A stretch of DNA of 64,000 nt from Shouchella xiaoxiensis (lineage in GTDB: Bacteria; Bacillota; Bacilli; Bacillales; Bacillaceae_D). Under the pieces are notes generated by a model. The model was given only the letters and a program-made list of their open reading frames with translations, searched no databases and was not told the DNA's origin. Positions within the stretch are counted from its first letter, which is position 1, and each line of letters begins with the position of its first letter. Below, piece by piece: positions 37,605-46,707 of the stretch. The stretch lies in NCBI RefSeq assembly GCF_016907895.1, contig NZ_JAFBCV010000002.1:186001-250000 (forward strand), in the 5' to 3' direction. The position numbers and the translations under genes were made by a program.

Positions 37605-38372
37605 GTGAAAGAATGGTATTTTGAGTACCAGTTACATGAAAACCGGCCAGGAATACTTGGGGATATTTCTTCTCTTCTTGGTATGCTTTCAATCAATATC
37701 GTCACGATTAATGGCATTGATGATACGCGCAGGGGCATGTTACTCAGAAGTACGGATGATGACAGTGTGAAGCGGTTTAAAGCGATTTTACATACAATTG
37801 GGAGCGTGACCGTTACGAAGTTTCGCGAACCTCGTGTTCGTGACCGCTTAGCTATTCGGCATGGTCGCTATATTGAGCGGAATGCAGCTGAGAAAAAAAC
37901 CTTCCGCTTCATTCGAAGAGAACTTGGTCTCCTAGTTGATTTTATGGCAGAATTGATGAAAAAAGATGAGCATTACTTAATTGGAATCCGCGGGATGCCG
38001 CGCGTCGGCAAAACGGAATCAGTCGTCGCTGCAAGCGTTTGTGCAAATAAACGTTGGTCTTTTATTTCTTCTACTTTACTTCGCCAAACGGTTAGAAGCC
38101 AACTGGCAGACGATGAAATGCACGGTGATAATATTTTTATTATTGATGGCATTGTCTCCACGATGCGAGCTACGGAAAAGCATCGAATGCTGGTGCATGA
38201 TATTATGCGTTTACCAGCTGTAAAAGTGGTTGAGCATCCAGACATTTTTATTCGTGAAACAGAATACGAATTGGAAGACTTTGATTGCATTATTGAACTG
38301 CGAAATGATGACAACGAAGAAATTACGTATGATGTAGTTGAGCCTGGATTCTCTTCCTTTGATATTAGTTAA
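37605..38372 (+). CDS. ymfK: YmfK, DUF3388 protein with ACT-like domain and Walker A motif
   Basis: A 255-residue protein of the DUF3388/YmfK family. Residues 1-75 look like an ACT-type regulatory domain (ENRPGILGDISSLLGML). A perfect Walker A motif, GMPRVGKT, lies at residues 130-137, and a possible Walker B, IFIIDGIV, near 180, so the protein likely binds a nucleotide. The function is unknown. GTG 37605 follows AAAGGGAGTGG. It precedes rodZ, as in B. subtilis. Confidence 0.85.
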   Translation: MKEWYFEYQLHENRPGILGDISSLLGMLSINIVTINGIDDTRRGMLLRSTDDDSVKRFKAILHTIGSVTVTKFREPRVRDRLAIRHGRYIERNAAEKKTFRFIRRELGLLVDFMAELMKKDEHYLIGIRGMPRVGKTESVVAASVCANKRWSFISSTLLRQTVRSQLADDEMHGDNIFIIDGIVSTMRATEKHRMLVHDIMRLPAVKVVEHPDIFIRETEYELEDFDCIIELRNDDNEEITYDVVEPGFSSFDIS

Positions 38373-38395
38373 AGCATGTGTAGGTAGGTGTAAAA

Positions 38396-39325
38396 ATGTC
38401 AGAACTAGGTAGTTATTTAAAACAAGTACGTGAAGAAAAAATGATCACGCTTGATGATCTTCAGCGTACAACAAAAATTCAAAAGCGGTATTTGGTAGCG
38501 ATCGAGGAAGGAAACTTTGATACGCTGCCAGGCATTTTTTATGCCAGAGCGTTCGTTAAGACCTATGCAGAGGCGATTGGTCTTAATGCCGATGAAGTGA
38601 TTGCAACGTACAAAAACGAACTGCCTAATCCACAAAATGAAGCGGTTGACTTGCCTTCCCGTACAGAACGGTCGAAGTCTGTGCAGGCGAAACAACGACC
38701 GACATCAAGTGGTGGGAACAAACGTCGCTCCATTTCCAGTATTCTAATCCCTGTCTTAATTATTGGTGTGATCGTTCTTGCTGTGGTGCTAGCATGGAAT
38801 TATTTTGGGAATACCGATGACGATAACAATCAAAACACCGGTAATACAGGTGAAACCGAACAATCGAATACCCATGACTCGGCAACTGGCAATGACGAAG
38901 AAGATGAGTCTGCTGAGCCTGATGAAACAGAAGACCCAGCAGGAACGGATGAAGAAGAGGAAGAACCTGCGGGTGATGAAGAAGAGCCGAGTGCTGAAGC
39001 TGAGCTTGTTCTTGACGAAGCGACAAATGAAGTACAGACGTTTACATTAACGAATGCAGAGGCAATCGAGTCAATTGTGATTACGATGTCAGATGGTTCT
39101 TTTGTGGGCGTACGTGATGTTGATAATACAAGTACAATTCTTGAAGATAACGCGCCTAATTACGACCAAGACTTTGAGCCTGATGTTGCCGGATCAGAAG
39201 CGGTTAATATCCGAATCGGTAACGGGTTTGGTGTTGAATCCTTTGTTGTTAATGGTGTTGAGCTTGAGTTGCTTGACCGAGATACACAAACCGTTATTAT
39301 TAGCGTTGAGCAAGATGAAGAATAA
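38396..39325 (+). CDS. rodZ: Cell-shape protein RodZ
   Basis: RodZ links MreB filaments to the membrane elongation machinery. The 309-residue protein has an N-terminal helix-turn-helix domain (about 1-75), a basic juxtamembrane stretch, one membrane helix (about 114-137) and a C-terminal extracytoplasmic DUF4115 domain (about 205-305). Residues 141-203 form a linker made largely of Asp, Glu, Asn and Thr. ATG 38396 follows AGGTAGGTG. A terminator follows; pgsA has its own promoter. Confidence 0.93.
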   Translation: MSELGSYLKQVREEKMITLDDLQRTTKIQKRYLVAIEEGNFDTLPGIFYARAFVKTYAEAIGLNADEVIATYKNELPNPQNEAVDLPSRTERSKSVQAKQRPTSSGGNKRRSISSILIPVLIIGVIVLAVVLAWNYFGNTDDDNNQNTGNTGETEQSNTHDSATGNDEEDESAEPDETEDPAGTDEEEEEPAGDEEEPSAEAELVLDEATNEVQTFTLTNAEAIESIVITMSDGSFVGVRDVDNTSTILEDNAPNYDQDFEPDVAGSEAVNIRIGNGFGVESFVVNGVELELLDRDTQTVIISVEQDEE

Positions 39326-39327
39326 GG

Positions 39328-39358
39328 AGAAGTTTCCGCGTAGCGGAAACTTCTTTTT
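39328..39358 (+). terminator. Intrinsic terminator of rodZ
   Basis: AGAAGTTTCCGC (39328-39339) pairs perfectly with GCGGAAACTTCT (39343-39354) around three bases, then T residues. Confidence 0.9.
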
Positions 39359-39370
39359 GAGTGTGATTTT

Positions 39371-39399
39371 TTTTAGTCTGAACCTGTCTATGGTACAAT
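39371..39399 (+). promoter_or_regulatory. Extended -10 promoter of pgsA-cinA-helicase
   Basis: TTTTAG at 39371-39376, 17 bases, TACAAT at 39394-39399, preceded by TGG. The -35 is weak, the extended -10 good; the same TGGTACAAT occurs in the rimP promoter. Confidence 0.55.
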
Positions 39400-39453
39400 A
39401 GAAACGTACAATAAAACTAAAGCTTAAAGGCAAGTTGGAAAGAAGGGAAGAAC

Positions 39454-40032
39454 GTGAATTTACCAAATAAAATTACCATAGCACGAATTTGTATGATTCC
39501 ACTTTTTATGGTTTTTTTGTTAGTGGAAGTGCCTCTTGGTGAAGTGAGTTTATTTGATGTAACCATCTCGAATTCAATTTTAGTCGCGACCGCCATTTTC
39601 ATTGTCGCTGCGGCTACGGACTGGCTTGATGGTTATTATGCAAGGAAATTAAATCTCATCACAAGTTTCGGTAAATTTTTGGATCCATTAGCTGATAAAT
39701 TGTTAGTGGCGGCTGCTCTAATTGGTTTAGTTGAGCTTCAACTTGTCCCGGCATGGATCACCATCGTTATTATTAGTCGTGAGTTTGCTGTTACAGGGAT
39801 TCGTTTAGTTGCAGCAGCAGAAGGAGATGTCATTGCTGCGAGCAACCTTGGCAAGTGGAAAACATTAACGCAAATGGTGGCTATTATCGCAACGTTATTA
39901 CATAATATTCCTTTCTCAGCGCTGTCACTACCTTTTGCTGACATCATGCTCTACATTGCCGCTTTCTTGACGATTTGGTCAGGAATTGATTATTTTCTTA
40001 AAAACAAACATGTTATTTTGAAATCAATGTAA
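39454..40032 (+). CDS. pgsA: CDP-diacylglycerol-glycerol-3-phosphate 3-phosphatidyltransferase
   Basis: PgsA makes phosphatidylglycerol phosphate from CDP-diacylglycerol, the CdsA product. The 192-residue membrane protein has the CDP-alcohol phosphotransferase signature: TDWLDGYYARK, then GKFLDPLADKLL (about 54-82), supplying the metal-binding Asp residues. About four to six membrane helices. GTG 39454 follows GAAGGGAAG. It is the first gene of a unit with cinA and the helicase. Confidence 0.95.
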   Translation: MNLPNKITIARICMIPLFMVFLLVEVPLGEVSLFDVTISNSILVATAIFIVAAATDWLDGYYARKLNLITSFGKFLDPLADKLLVAAALIGLVELQLVPAWITIVIISREFAVTGIRLVAAAEGDVIAASNLGKWKTLTQMVAIIATLLHNIPFSALSLPFADIMLYIAAFLTIWSGIDYFLKNKHVILKSM

Positions 40033-40045
40033 CGGAGGGGATTGG

Positions 40046-41299
40046 TTGAACGCTGAAGTTATTGCAGTTGGTTCTGAGCTGTTGCTCGGTCAAATTGCCA
40101 ACACAAATGGCCAGTTTATTTCAAAACAGTTAGCGAGTATCGGTGTCAATGTATACTCCCATACGGTTGTTGGCGATAATCAAGAACGGTTAACGCGAGC
40201 AATTGAGCAATCGCATGATCGTTCCGATGTTGTGATTTTAACAGGGGGACTTGGACCGACAAAAGACGACTTAACAAAAGAAACGGTTGCCTCCTTCTGT
40301 GGGAGAAAGCTTGTTTATGATCAACAAGCTCTTGAATACATCGAAACTTTTTTTAAACGTCATAACCGGACGATGACGCCAAATAATAAAAAGCAGGCTT
40401 ATGTGATTGAAGATGCTACTGTTCTTGCAAATCGTCACGGCATGGCGCCTGGGATGGTTGTGGAACTTGCCGACCAAAAGAAAATTGTGTTACTTCCTGG
40501 TCCACCGAGTGAAATGAAGCCAATGTTTGAACATGAGCTTATGCCACTATTGCTAGGAGTAAGTGACCAATCGGCCATTACTTCGCGGATTATGCATTTT
40601 TTCGGAATAGGCGAGTCTCAGCTTGAAACAGACTTAGAAGATCTAATTGATCAGCAAACGAACCCAACGATTGCTCCTCTTGCAGGTGACGGTGAAGTCA
40701 AGATTCGTCTCACAGTCAAACATACAGATCAAGAAGAAGCGATTCGTTTACTTGATGAGACAGAGCGGTTGATTTCCGCTCGAGTCGGCTCTTTTTTGTA
40801 TGGCTATAATGAAACAACGCTTGTCAAAGAATCCTATGCGGTTTTATCTGAGCAAGGATTAAGCATTTCAAGCGCAGAAAGCTTAACGGCGGGGCTCTTC
40901 TCTAGCGAGCTTGCTTCTGTTCCGGGAGCGTCCCAAGTGTTAAAAGGAAGTATAACGGCCTATACCAACGAAATAAAACAAGTGGTATTAGGGGTTTCGA
41001 ATGAAACGCTAGCAACAAACGGTGCAGTCAGCGAAGAGTGTGCGCTGGAAATGGCGAGAGGCGCCAAGCGACTTTTTCAAACGGATGTCGCAATTGCTTT
41101 TACCGGCGTTGCCGGGCCGGATAAAGTTGGTGATCAAGAAGCTGGCGTCGTCAAGTTGGCACTTGTTCTTCCTGACGGAGAGGAACGGGTATACGCCTTG
41201 TCGCTGTCAGGTGGACGAAACGCCGTGCGTAAACGTGCGGTAAAATACGGATACTTTTACTTGTTGGAAGAATTAAAAAGGAGAAATGGTAGTAAATGA
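40046..41299 (+). CDS. cinA: CinA, competence-damage inducible protein
   Basis: CinA couples a molybdopterin-binding (MoeA/MogA-like) N-terminal domain, with NTNGQFISKQLA and GGLGPTKDDLTKETV near residue 75, to a C-terminal CinA domain with SAESLTAGLFSSELASVPG and AFTGVAGPD. The second domain has nicotinamide mononucleotide deamidase activity in related proteins. The 417 residues match. It starts at TTG 40046 after CGGAGGGG. In B. subtilis, cinA is next to recA; here a helicase gene overlaps its stop and separates the two. Confidence 0.94.
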   Translation: MNAEVIAVGSELLLGQIANTNGQFISKQLASIGVNVYSHTVVGDNQERLTRAIEQSHDRSDVVILTGGLGPTKDDLTKETVASFCGRKLVYDQQALEYIETFFKRHNRTMTPNNKKQAYVIEDATVLANRHGMAPGMVVELADQKKIVLLPGPPSEMKPMFEHELMPLLLGVSDQSAITSRIMHFFGIGESQLETDLEDLIDQQTNPTIAPLAGDGEVKIRLTVKHTDQEEAIRLLDETERLISARVGSFLYGYNETTLVKESYAVLSEQGLSISSAESLTAGLFSSELASVPGASQVLKGSITAYTNEIKQVVLGVSNETLATNGAVSEECALEMARGAKRLFQTDVAIAFTGVAGPDKVGDQEAGVVKLALVLPDGEERVYALSLSGGRNAVRKRAVKYGYFYLLEELKRRNGSK

Positions 41300-42909
41300 C
41301 ATTCTTTGCAGACTTCGAGATATCAGATCAAGTGAAACGAGCAATTAAAGATATGGGCTTTGAAGAGCCTTCACCAATTCAAGAAAAAGCAATTCCTGCG
41401 ATTTTAACGGGCGGCGATGTTATTGGTCAGGCGCAGACAGGTACAGGAAAAACAGCGGCTTTTGGAATTCCTGTTGTTGATAAAGTGACGGAAGAACGTT
41501 TTATTCAAGCACTCATATTAACTCCTACGCGAGAATTAGCCATTCAAGTTGCAGGGGAATTGCAAAAGTTATCGACGCATAAGCGAATTCGGACGTTGCC
41601 TATTTACGGAGGGCAATCAATTGGTCATCAAATAAAGGCGTTAAGACAAGGTGTACAAATCGTTATTGGTACGCCAGGGCGGATGCTTGATCACTTGCGT
41701 CGTGGTACTTTACAGTTAAACTCCGTTCATACTGTTGTACTTGATGAAGCAGATGAAATGCTTGATATGGGCTTTGTTGACGATATTGAATCAATTTTAA
41801 AAGAAGTAAAAGACATGCGCCAAACGCTGTTGTTCTCGGCCACAATGCCTCCAGCGATACGTAAGCTTTCGCGTAAGTACATGGACAATCCATCAACAGT
41901 AACAATTAATAAAGGTGAAGTAACCGCACCGTTAATTAATCAAGTCTATTATAAGGTGCTTGAGCGGAATAAAGTCGATTCACTCTGTCGAATTATTGAC
42001 AGTGATGATGTTGATTTAGGTATTTTATTCTGCCGGACCAAAAAAGGCGTTGCAGAACTAACGGAAGCCCTCCAGGCACGAGGCTATCTAGCTGATGGCC
42101 TTCACGGTGATTTAACGCAATCACAGCGCGATGTTGTCATGAAGAAGTTTCGTGATTCCTCTATTGAATTTTTAATTGCGACCGATGTGGCAGCACGAGG
42201 GATCGATGTTGAGAACGTAAGCCACGTTATTAATTTTGACATCCCGCAGGACCCTGAAAGCTATGTGCACCGCATTGGCCGAACTGGTCGAGCAGGCCGT
42301 ACAGGTGCAGCGGTAACGCTTGTTACGCCAAGAGAGATGAAGCATCTACGTTCGATTGAAAAAGAAATTAAGATGCATATTCCGTCGCAGTCTGTTCCGA
42401 CGATTGAAGACGTGGTTGAAAAGCAGCAAAGCGCTTGGAAAAACTTGATTCAAGAAACGATTGAGCAAGCTGGAAAAGAGATGGACTTATTTCTCCCTCT
42501 TGTTGATGAGATTCTTGCTGAACAAGATCCGAAACAGGTTGTTGCCGCTTTACTAAAGCTTAAATTTTCGACTGAGACAGCCAATGAAGACGCAGGCTAT
42601 AGCTTCGGAGAAACAGGCGGAGCAAAAGGAATGGTGCGCTTCTTTATCAATGTTGGACGCAACGTCAACCTTACACCGAAGATTCTAGGTGAAGAAATTG
42701 CCCGCTTAGTAGGGATTCCAGTTAAATCGATTGGAAGAATCGACATTTTTGATAACTTCTCGTTTGTTGATGTACCGGAAGAGGCAGCACCATTTGTATA
42801 CGAAGGTCTGCGTTATTCAAGAATTAATGGGGCGCGAGTTAATTTGGAACCAGCCAAGCCTCGTCCTCAAAGAGAAAGACGCACGCCATCAAGCCCACGG
42901 AGAACATAA
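41296..42909 (+). CDS. DEAD-box RNA helicase with DbpA-type RNA-binding domain
   Basis: A 537-residue ATP-dependent RNA helicase. Q motif near the start (PSPIQEKAIPA), AQTGTGKT, PTRELAIQ, DEAD (LDEADEML), SAT, and the motif VI HRIGRTGRAGR are all present. The C-terminal domain (about 440-515, VRFFINVGRNVNLTPKILG) is the DbpA/DeaD RNA-binding fold, followed by a basic Arg/Pro tail. This architecture fits DeaD/CshA or DbpA (YxiN) relatives; I cannot choose between them. The ATG shares ATGA with the cinA stop, so it is cotranslated. It is not part of the B. subtilis cinA-recA order. Confidence 0.9.
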   Translation: MTFFADFEISDQVKRAIKDMGFEEPSPIQEKAIPAILTGGDVIGQAQTGTGKTAAFGIPVVDKVTEERFIQALILTPTRELAIQVAGELQKLSTHKRIRTLPIYGGQSIGHQIKALRQGVQIVIGTPGRMLDHLRRGTLQLNSVHTVVLDEADEMLDMGFVDDIESILKEVKDMRQTLLFSATMPPAIRKLSRKYMDNPSTVTINKGEVTAPLINQVYYKVLERNKVDSLCRIIDSDDVDLGILFCRTKKGVAELTEALQARGYLADGLHGDLTQSQRDVVMKKFRDSSIEFLIATDVAARGIDVENVSHVINFDIPQDPESYVHRIGRTGRAGRTGAAVTLVTPREMKHLRSIEKEIKMHIPSQSVPTIEDVVEKQQSAWKNLIQETIEQAGKEMDLFLPLVDEILAEQDPKQVVAALLKLKFSTETANEDAGYSFGETGGAKGMVRFFINVGRNVNLTPKILGEEIARLVGIPVKSIGRIDIFDNFSFVDVPEEAAPFVYEGLRYSRINGARVNLEPAKPRPQRERRTPSSPRRT

Positions 42910-42922
42910 GCCAAATAGAATG

Positions 42923-42949
42923 AGACCGGAACACGGCCGGTCTTTTTCT
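42923..42949 (+). terminator. Terminator between the helicase gene and recA
   Basis: AGACCGG (42923-42929) pairs with CCGGTCT (42937-42943) around seven bases, then T5. It separates the pgsA unit from recA. Confidence 0.8.
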
Positions 42950-42962
42950 ATTTTAAAAAAAC

Positions 42963-42976
42963 CGAATAAATGTTCG
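42963..42976 (+). promoter_or_regulatory. LexA (SOS) box of recA
   Basis: CGAATAAATGTTCG differs by one base from the Bacillus SOS consensus CGAAC-N4-GTTCG. It ends nine bases before the recA -35 box. A second half-site, GTTCGT, lies near 43091. Confidence 0.7.
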
Positions 42977-42985
42977 TAAAAACTA

Positions 42986-43014
42986 TTGGCAAATCTCATA
43001 AAACAAGTTATGAT
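42986..43014 (+). promoter_or_regulatory. Sigma-A promoter of recA
   Basis: TTGGCA at 42986-42991, 17 bases, TATGAT at 43009-43014. The leader to recA is about 100 bases. Confidence 0.8.
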
Positions 43015-43124
43015 AGAAACGTAAGAAAGAGCAGATCGAAACTTGATAACATCTAGACATGGTTTTCAAAACATGCATGTGTAAATAAACGTTCGTAAAT
43101 GAGGAATAAGAGGAGAGATGAAAA

Positions 43125-44174
43125 GTGAGTGACCGCAAACAAGCGTTAGACATGGCGCTACGTCAGATCGAAAAGCAGTTTGGTAAGGGTTCAGTTATGA
43201 AGCTTGGTGAACAAGCAGAACAGCGAGTTTCCACAATTTCAACGGGAGCACTTGCGCTGGATATCGCTTTAGGAGTCGGTGGTTATCCGAAGGGACGGAT
43301 TATTGAAGTATATGGTCCAGAGTCTTCTGGTAAAACAACCGTTGCTCTCCACGCGATTGCTGAAGTACAGCGTCAAGGCGGACAAGCAGCGTTTATTGAT
43401 GCGGAGCACGCGTTAGATCCTGTTTATGCAGGAAAATTAGGTGTAAATATTGATGAGTTACTTCTTTCTCAACCTGATACAGGCGAGCAGGCGCTTGAAA
43501 TCGCCGAAGCACTTGTACGCAGTGGTGCGCTTGACATTATTGTTATTGACAGTGTCGCGGCGCTTGTACCAAAAGCGGAAATCGAGGGCGAGATGGGTGA
43601 TTCCCATGTTGGTCTTCAAGCTCGATTAATGTCACAAGCGCTACGTAAGCTTTCTGGTGCAATTAATAAGTCGAAAACGATTGCTGTGTTTATTAACCAA
43701 ATCCGTGAAAAAGTCGGCGTTATGTTTGGTAACCCTGAAGTAACACCTGGTGGACGTGCACTTAAGTTCTATTCGTCGGTTCGACTTGAAGTGCGTCGAG
43801 CAGAAGCATTAAAACAAGGGAATGATATTGTCGGGAACCGGACGAAAATCAAAGTGGTAAAAAACAAAGTCGCTCCACCGTTTCGACTTGCTGAAGTTGA
43901 TATCATGTACGGAGAAGGAATTTCAAGAGAAGGCTCGATGCTCGATATCGCGGCGGAACTGGATATCGTTGAAAAAAGTGGTGCTTGGTACTCGTATAAA
44001 GGCGATCGCTTAGGACAAGGACGCGAGAATTCCAAGCAGTATTTAAAAGAAAATCCAGAAACGACTTCTGAAATTGAACGTTTAATTCGTGAGCATCATA
44101 GTTTAGACGGTCAACCAAAAGCAGCAGATGAAAAAGATGAATCATTTGAAGAAGTGCCGCTTGACTTAAAATAA
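43125..44174 (+). CDS. recA: Recombinase RecA
   Basis: RecA drives homologous strand exchange and LexA autocleavage. The 349-residue protein has Walker A GPESSGKT near residue 64, [16 protein letters not shown], the Walker B strand [11 protein letters not shown] near 140, and [15 protein letters not shown] in L2. The C-terminus is acidic as usual. GTG 43125 follows AGGAGAG. An SOS box and a strong promoter precede it. The operon of DNA-end processing proteins follows it at 44295. Confidence 0.98.
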   Translation: MSDRKQALDMALRQIEKQFGKGSVMKLGEQAEQRVSTISTGALALDIALGVGGYPKGRIIEVYGPESSGKTTVALHAIAEVQRQGGQAAFIDAEHALDPVYAGKLGVNIDELLLSQPDTGEQALEIAEALVRSGALDIIVIDSVAALVPKAEIEGEMGDSHVGLQARLMSQALRKLSGAINKSKTIAVFINQIREKVGVMFGNPEVTPGGRALKFYSSVRLEVRRAEALKQGNDIVGNRTKIKVVKNKVAPPFRLAEVDIMYGEGISREGSMLDIAAELDIVEKSGAWYSYKGDRLGQGRENSKQYLKENPETTSEIERLIREHHSLDGQPKAADEKDESFEEVPLDLK

Positions 44175-44184
44175 TGCATCTCAG

Positions 44185-44219
44185 GGTTGCCCCTCTTTAT
44201 TAGAGGAGGCAGCCTTTTT
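44185..44219 (+). terminator. Intrinsic terminator of recA
   Basis: GGTTGCC and CCTCT on the left pair with AGAGG and GGCAGCC on the right with one bulged A and a five-base loop, then T5. Confidence 0.8.
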
Positions 44220-44231
44220 AAGTGGTTAGTC

Positions 44232-44260
44232 TTCACCGCATCGCCATTTTGCTTTAAACT
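44232..44260 (+). promoter_or_regulatory. Weak promoter candidate for the Mre11/Rad50-like operon
   Basis: TTCACC at 44232-44237, 17 bases, TAAACT at 44255-44260; each matches the consensus at four of six positions. No SOS box was found here. Confidence 0.4.
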
Positions 44261-44294
44261 AATGGAGAAGGACTAGAAAAGTGTAGGTGATCAA

Positions 44295-45284
44295 ATGATC
44301 AAGTTTGTTTATTTTACGGACACACATATTCGGGGAACAACGCCAAAAAACCGGCTTGACGCTTTTCCGGAGACATTAAAAGATAAAATCAATCAAGTGC
44401 TTACGATCGCTGAGAAAGAAGAGGTTGACTTTTTGCTCCATGGTGGAGATGTATTCGATCGGCCTGACTTATCACCGAGTACAGTTGGCCAGTTTGCTCA
44501 GTTATTTCGAAAGGCACCTGCACCAATTTATACGATATCTGGCAACCACGATACGTTTGGACATAATCCTGCAACCGTCTCAAGAACGATGCTTGGTTTG
44601 CTTGACGCATTCGGGATTCTAACGCTAATACATCCAGAAGCACCAGTATTGATTGAAAAAGGCGATTTACGCGTGCAGCTGTCAGGACAGCCCTATCACT
44701 ATGATTTAGATCAGCGCGACGTAAAGTTGGATTATTACCCAGCGAACGAAACCAACGCTGACGTGCTCATTCATATGGTCCACAGCATGCTCGTGGAAAA
44801 AGCACTGCCAGAAGGTGTTGCCCATACGCTTGTTGATCATATTTGGGGAACGACAGCAGACATTCTCTTTACCGGCCACTTTCATTCGGGTTTCGGCATC
44901 AAAGAACGAGAGGGGACGTTTATTTGTAACCCCGGTGCCCTTGCCCGGATTAATAACCACTGGACGGAAATGGAACGCATGCCGAAAGTGGTCATTGGAA
45001 AAGTGAGTGAAAGCGGCATTGAGCTAGAAGAGGTGGAGCTCCAAGCAAAAAAAGGCAGTGAGGTGCTTGATCGGACGTATGTGGAGCGAGCAAGTCATCA
45101 AGAAGAGAAGCTGCATGAATTCGTGCAGCAAGTAAAAGAACGAGCTCAATTTCAAACACTCCAGATGAACGACATTATTCGCGAAATCGCAGCGATGTCT
45201 AACGTAGAAGACAAGGTTAGACAAGAAGCGTTACGGAGAATGACGTTAATCGAAGAGCGATGGGAGCGTGATCAAGCTGAGTAA
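44295..45284 (+). CDS. Mre11/SbcD-type metallophosphoesterase nuclease
   Basis: A 329-residue calcineurin-like phosphoesterase with all Mre11 motifs in order: DTH at residues 9-11, GDVFD at 51-55, GNHD at 83-86, two histidines at 160 and 163 (LIHMVH), and GHFH at 194-197. All metal-binding positions are kept, so activity as a Mn-dependent exo- and endonuclease is expected. The remainder (about 240-329) is a helical C-terminal region. It is the first gene of a four-gene overlapping operon with a split Rad50-like ATPase, so the two should form a DNA-end processing complex. It is shorter than typical SbcD (about 400 residues) and resembles phage-type forms. Confidence 0.88.
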   Translation: MIKFVYFTDTHIRGTTPKNRLDAFPETLKDKINQVLTIAEKEEVDFLLHGGDVFDRPDLSPSTVGQFAQLFRKAPAPIYTISGNHDTFGHNPATVSRTMLGLLDAFGILTLIHPEAPVLIEKGDLRVQLSGQPYHYDLDQRDVKLDYYPANETNADVLIHMVHSMLVEKALPEGVAHTLVDHIWGTTADILFTGHFHSGFGIKEREGTFICNPGALARINNHWTEMERMPKVVIGKVSESGIELEEVELQAKKGSEVLDRTYVERASHQEEKLHEFVQQVKERAQFQTLQMNDIIREIAAMSNVEDKVRQEALRRMTLIEERWERDQAE

Positions 45285-46707
45285 TTTACAATCGGTTCGC
45301 TTGGAAAATTTCCAGTCGCATCAGGATACATCGATCCAATTTGATCAAGGGCTAAACGTCATTGTTGGTCAATCAGATAGCGGAAAAACCGCCGTACTAC
45401 GAGGGTTAAGGTGGGCGTTGTTTAACCTGCCTCGAGGAACCGATTTTTTAAAGGTAGGTGCTGATTTTGTTCGCGTCACGGTCACGTTAACAAATGGAAC
45501 GAAGATTGTCCGGGAGCGTACGTCTTCAAAAAACCGCTATAAGATACAAGCGCTTGAGCAAGACGAACTGGTGCTTGAGGGCTTTGGCACGCAGGTCCCT
45601 GAAGAAGTCCTGGATGCGCACCAAATGCGTCCGTTTCGAATTGATTCAGATAATGAATGGCAGCTTCAAGTCTCGCAACAATTAGAAGGACCTTTTTTAT
45701 TGGAGCAGACAGGGTCACTGCGAGCAAAAACGATTGGCCGGATGAGCGGAGCCCATTATTTGGATATGGCGATTCGCGATACATCAAAAGACGTTGGGCA
45801 ACTCTCTCAACGTACAAAGCAAATCGAGAGCGAAGTAAGTCAGCTTCAACAAGAACTATTACCCTTTGAAACATTGGAAAAATCAAAAGAACAACTTGAT
45901 CAAACCGAACAGCATCTTCAGGCAATTAAAGCAAAACGAGAGCGGCTAAAGCGTGTTTTAACAGTAAAAGCTGAATTTGATCGCTTAAGGAACGAGAAAG
46001 AGCAAACCGAAGCACGCCTCGAGCTTGTCGTATCACTAACAGACTGGGAACTGCGCTATGAGAAACTAATCCAGCTTAATGCAAGAAAAAGAAGCTTTCG
46101 ACAACACCATGAACAGTGGTATCGCCTTAATAAAGATAGCCAAGCATGCGAGCGATGGCTTGATAAAACTGCGCGCGTGAATGAGGCAACGGACAAGCTG
46201 CAAACGATTGAGCGTGTCTCTATTCATTTGCAAAAAACAGCGAGAGCAAAAGAGCAGCATCAGCATTTACATGCACAAACCGTGCGCTTGGATCGGGCAC
46301 TCCAGCAAACAAGGTTTCTAAACGATTGGAATAACGAGAAGCTAACAATTGTGCACGAAAAGCAAGCTCGCAAAGAGAGGCTAACGCAGCTTGGGGCGCA
46401 ATGGAAACGAATGAAGCAAGAACAGCAACAAACGAGTGAGCGTTTTGAGCAATTGCACTCGCTTGAACAAATAACAGAATTAATGAATCGAACGAAAATG
46501 ACGATTGAGCGTCAGAAAAAGCTCGTCGCTCATTTAAACAATTTAAACGAATACAACAAACGCTTAAAAGACGGGCAGTCGTTTGTGGAAGAAACGAAAA
46601 AGAAAGAAGAAAAACTAGCAAATGATTACAGCGCAACATTAAGTGAATTGGGTTTATGTCCAACATGCGGACAAGCCATTCATGCGGAGGGAGAGATTCA
46701 TAGATGA
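45268..46707 (+). CDS. Rad50/SbcC-like ATPase, N-terminal half ending at the zinc hook
   Basis: This 479-residue protein is the N-terminal half of an SMC-type ATPase. A RecF/SMC start (VRLENFQSHQDTSIQF) leads into Walker A GQSDSGKT at residues 34-41. From about 170 to 450 the protein is a long coiled coil rich in Glu, Gln, Arg and Lys. Near the end is CPTCGQ with cysteines 464 and 467, a Rad50-style zinc hook; the protein stops 12 residues later. A normal SbcC or Rad50 would continue down the returning arm; here that is encoded by separate genes. The GTG start overlaps the nuclease gene by 17 bases and its exact position is uncertain. Confidence 0.85.
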   Translation: MIKLSNLQSVRLENFQSHQDTSIQFDQGLNVIVGQSDSGKTAVLRGLRWALFNLPRGTDFLKVGADFVRVTVTLTNGTKIVRERTSSKNRYKIQALEQDELVLEGFGTQVPEEVLDAHQMRPFRIDSDNEWQLQVSQQLEGPFLLEQTGSLRAKTIGRMSGAHYLDMAIRDTSKDVGQLSQRTKQIESEVSQLQQELLPFETLEKSKEQLDQTEQHLQAIKAKRERLKRVLTVKAEFDRLRNEKEQTEARLELVVSLTDWELRYEKLIQLNARKRSFRQHHEQWYRLNKDSQACERWLDKTARVNEATDKLQTIERVSIHLQKTARAKEQHQHLHAQTVRLDRALQQTRFLNDWNNEKLTIVHEKQARKERLTQLGAQWKRMKQEQQQTSERFEQLHSLEQITELMNRTKMTIERQKKLVAHLNNLNEYNKRLKDGQSFVEETKKKEEKLANDYSATLSELGLCPTCGQAIHAEGEIHR

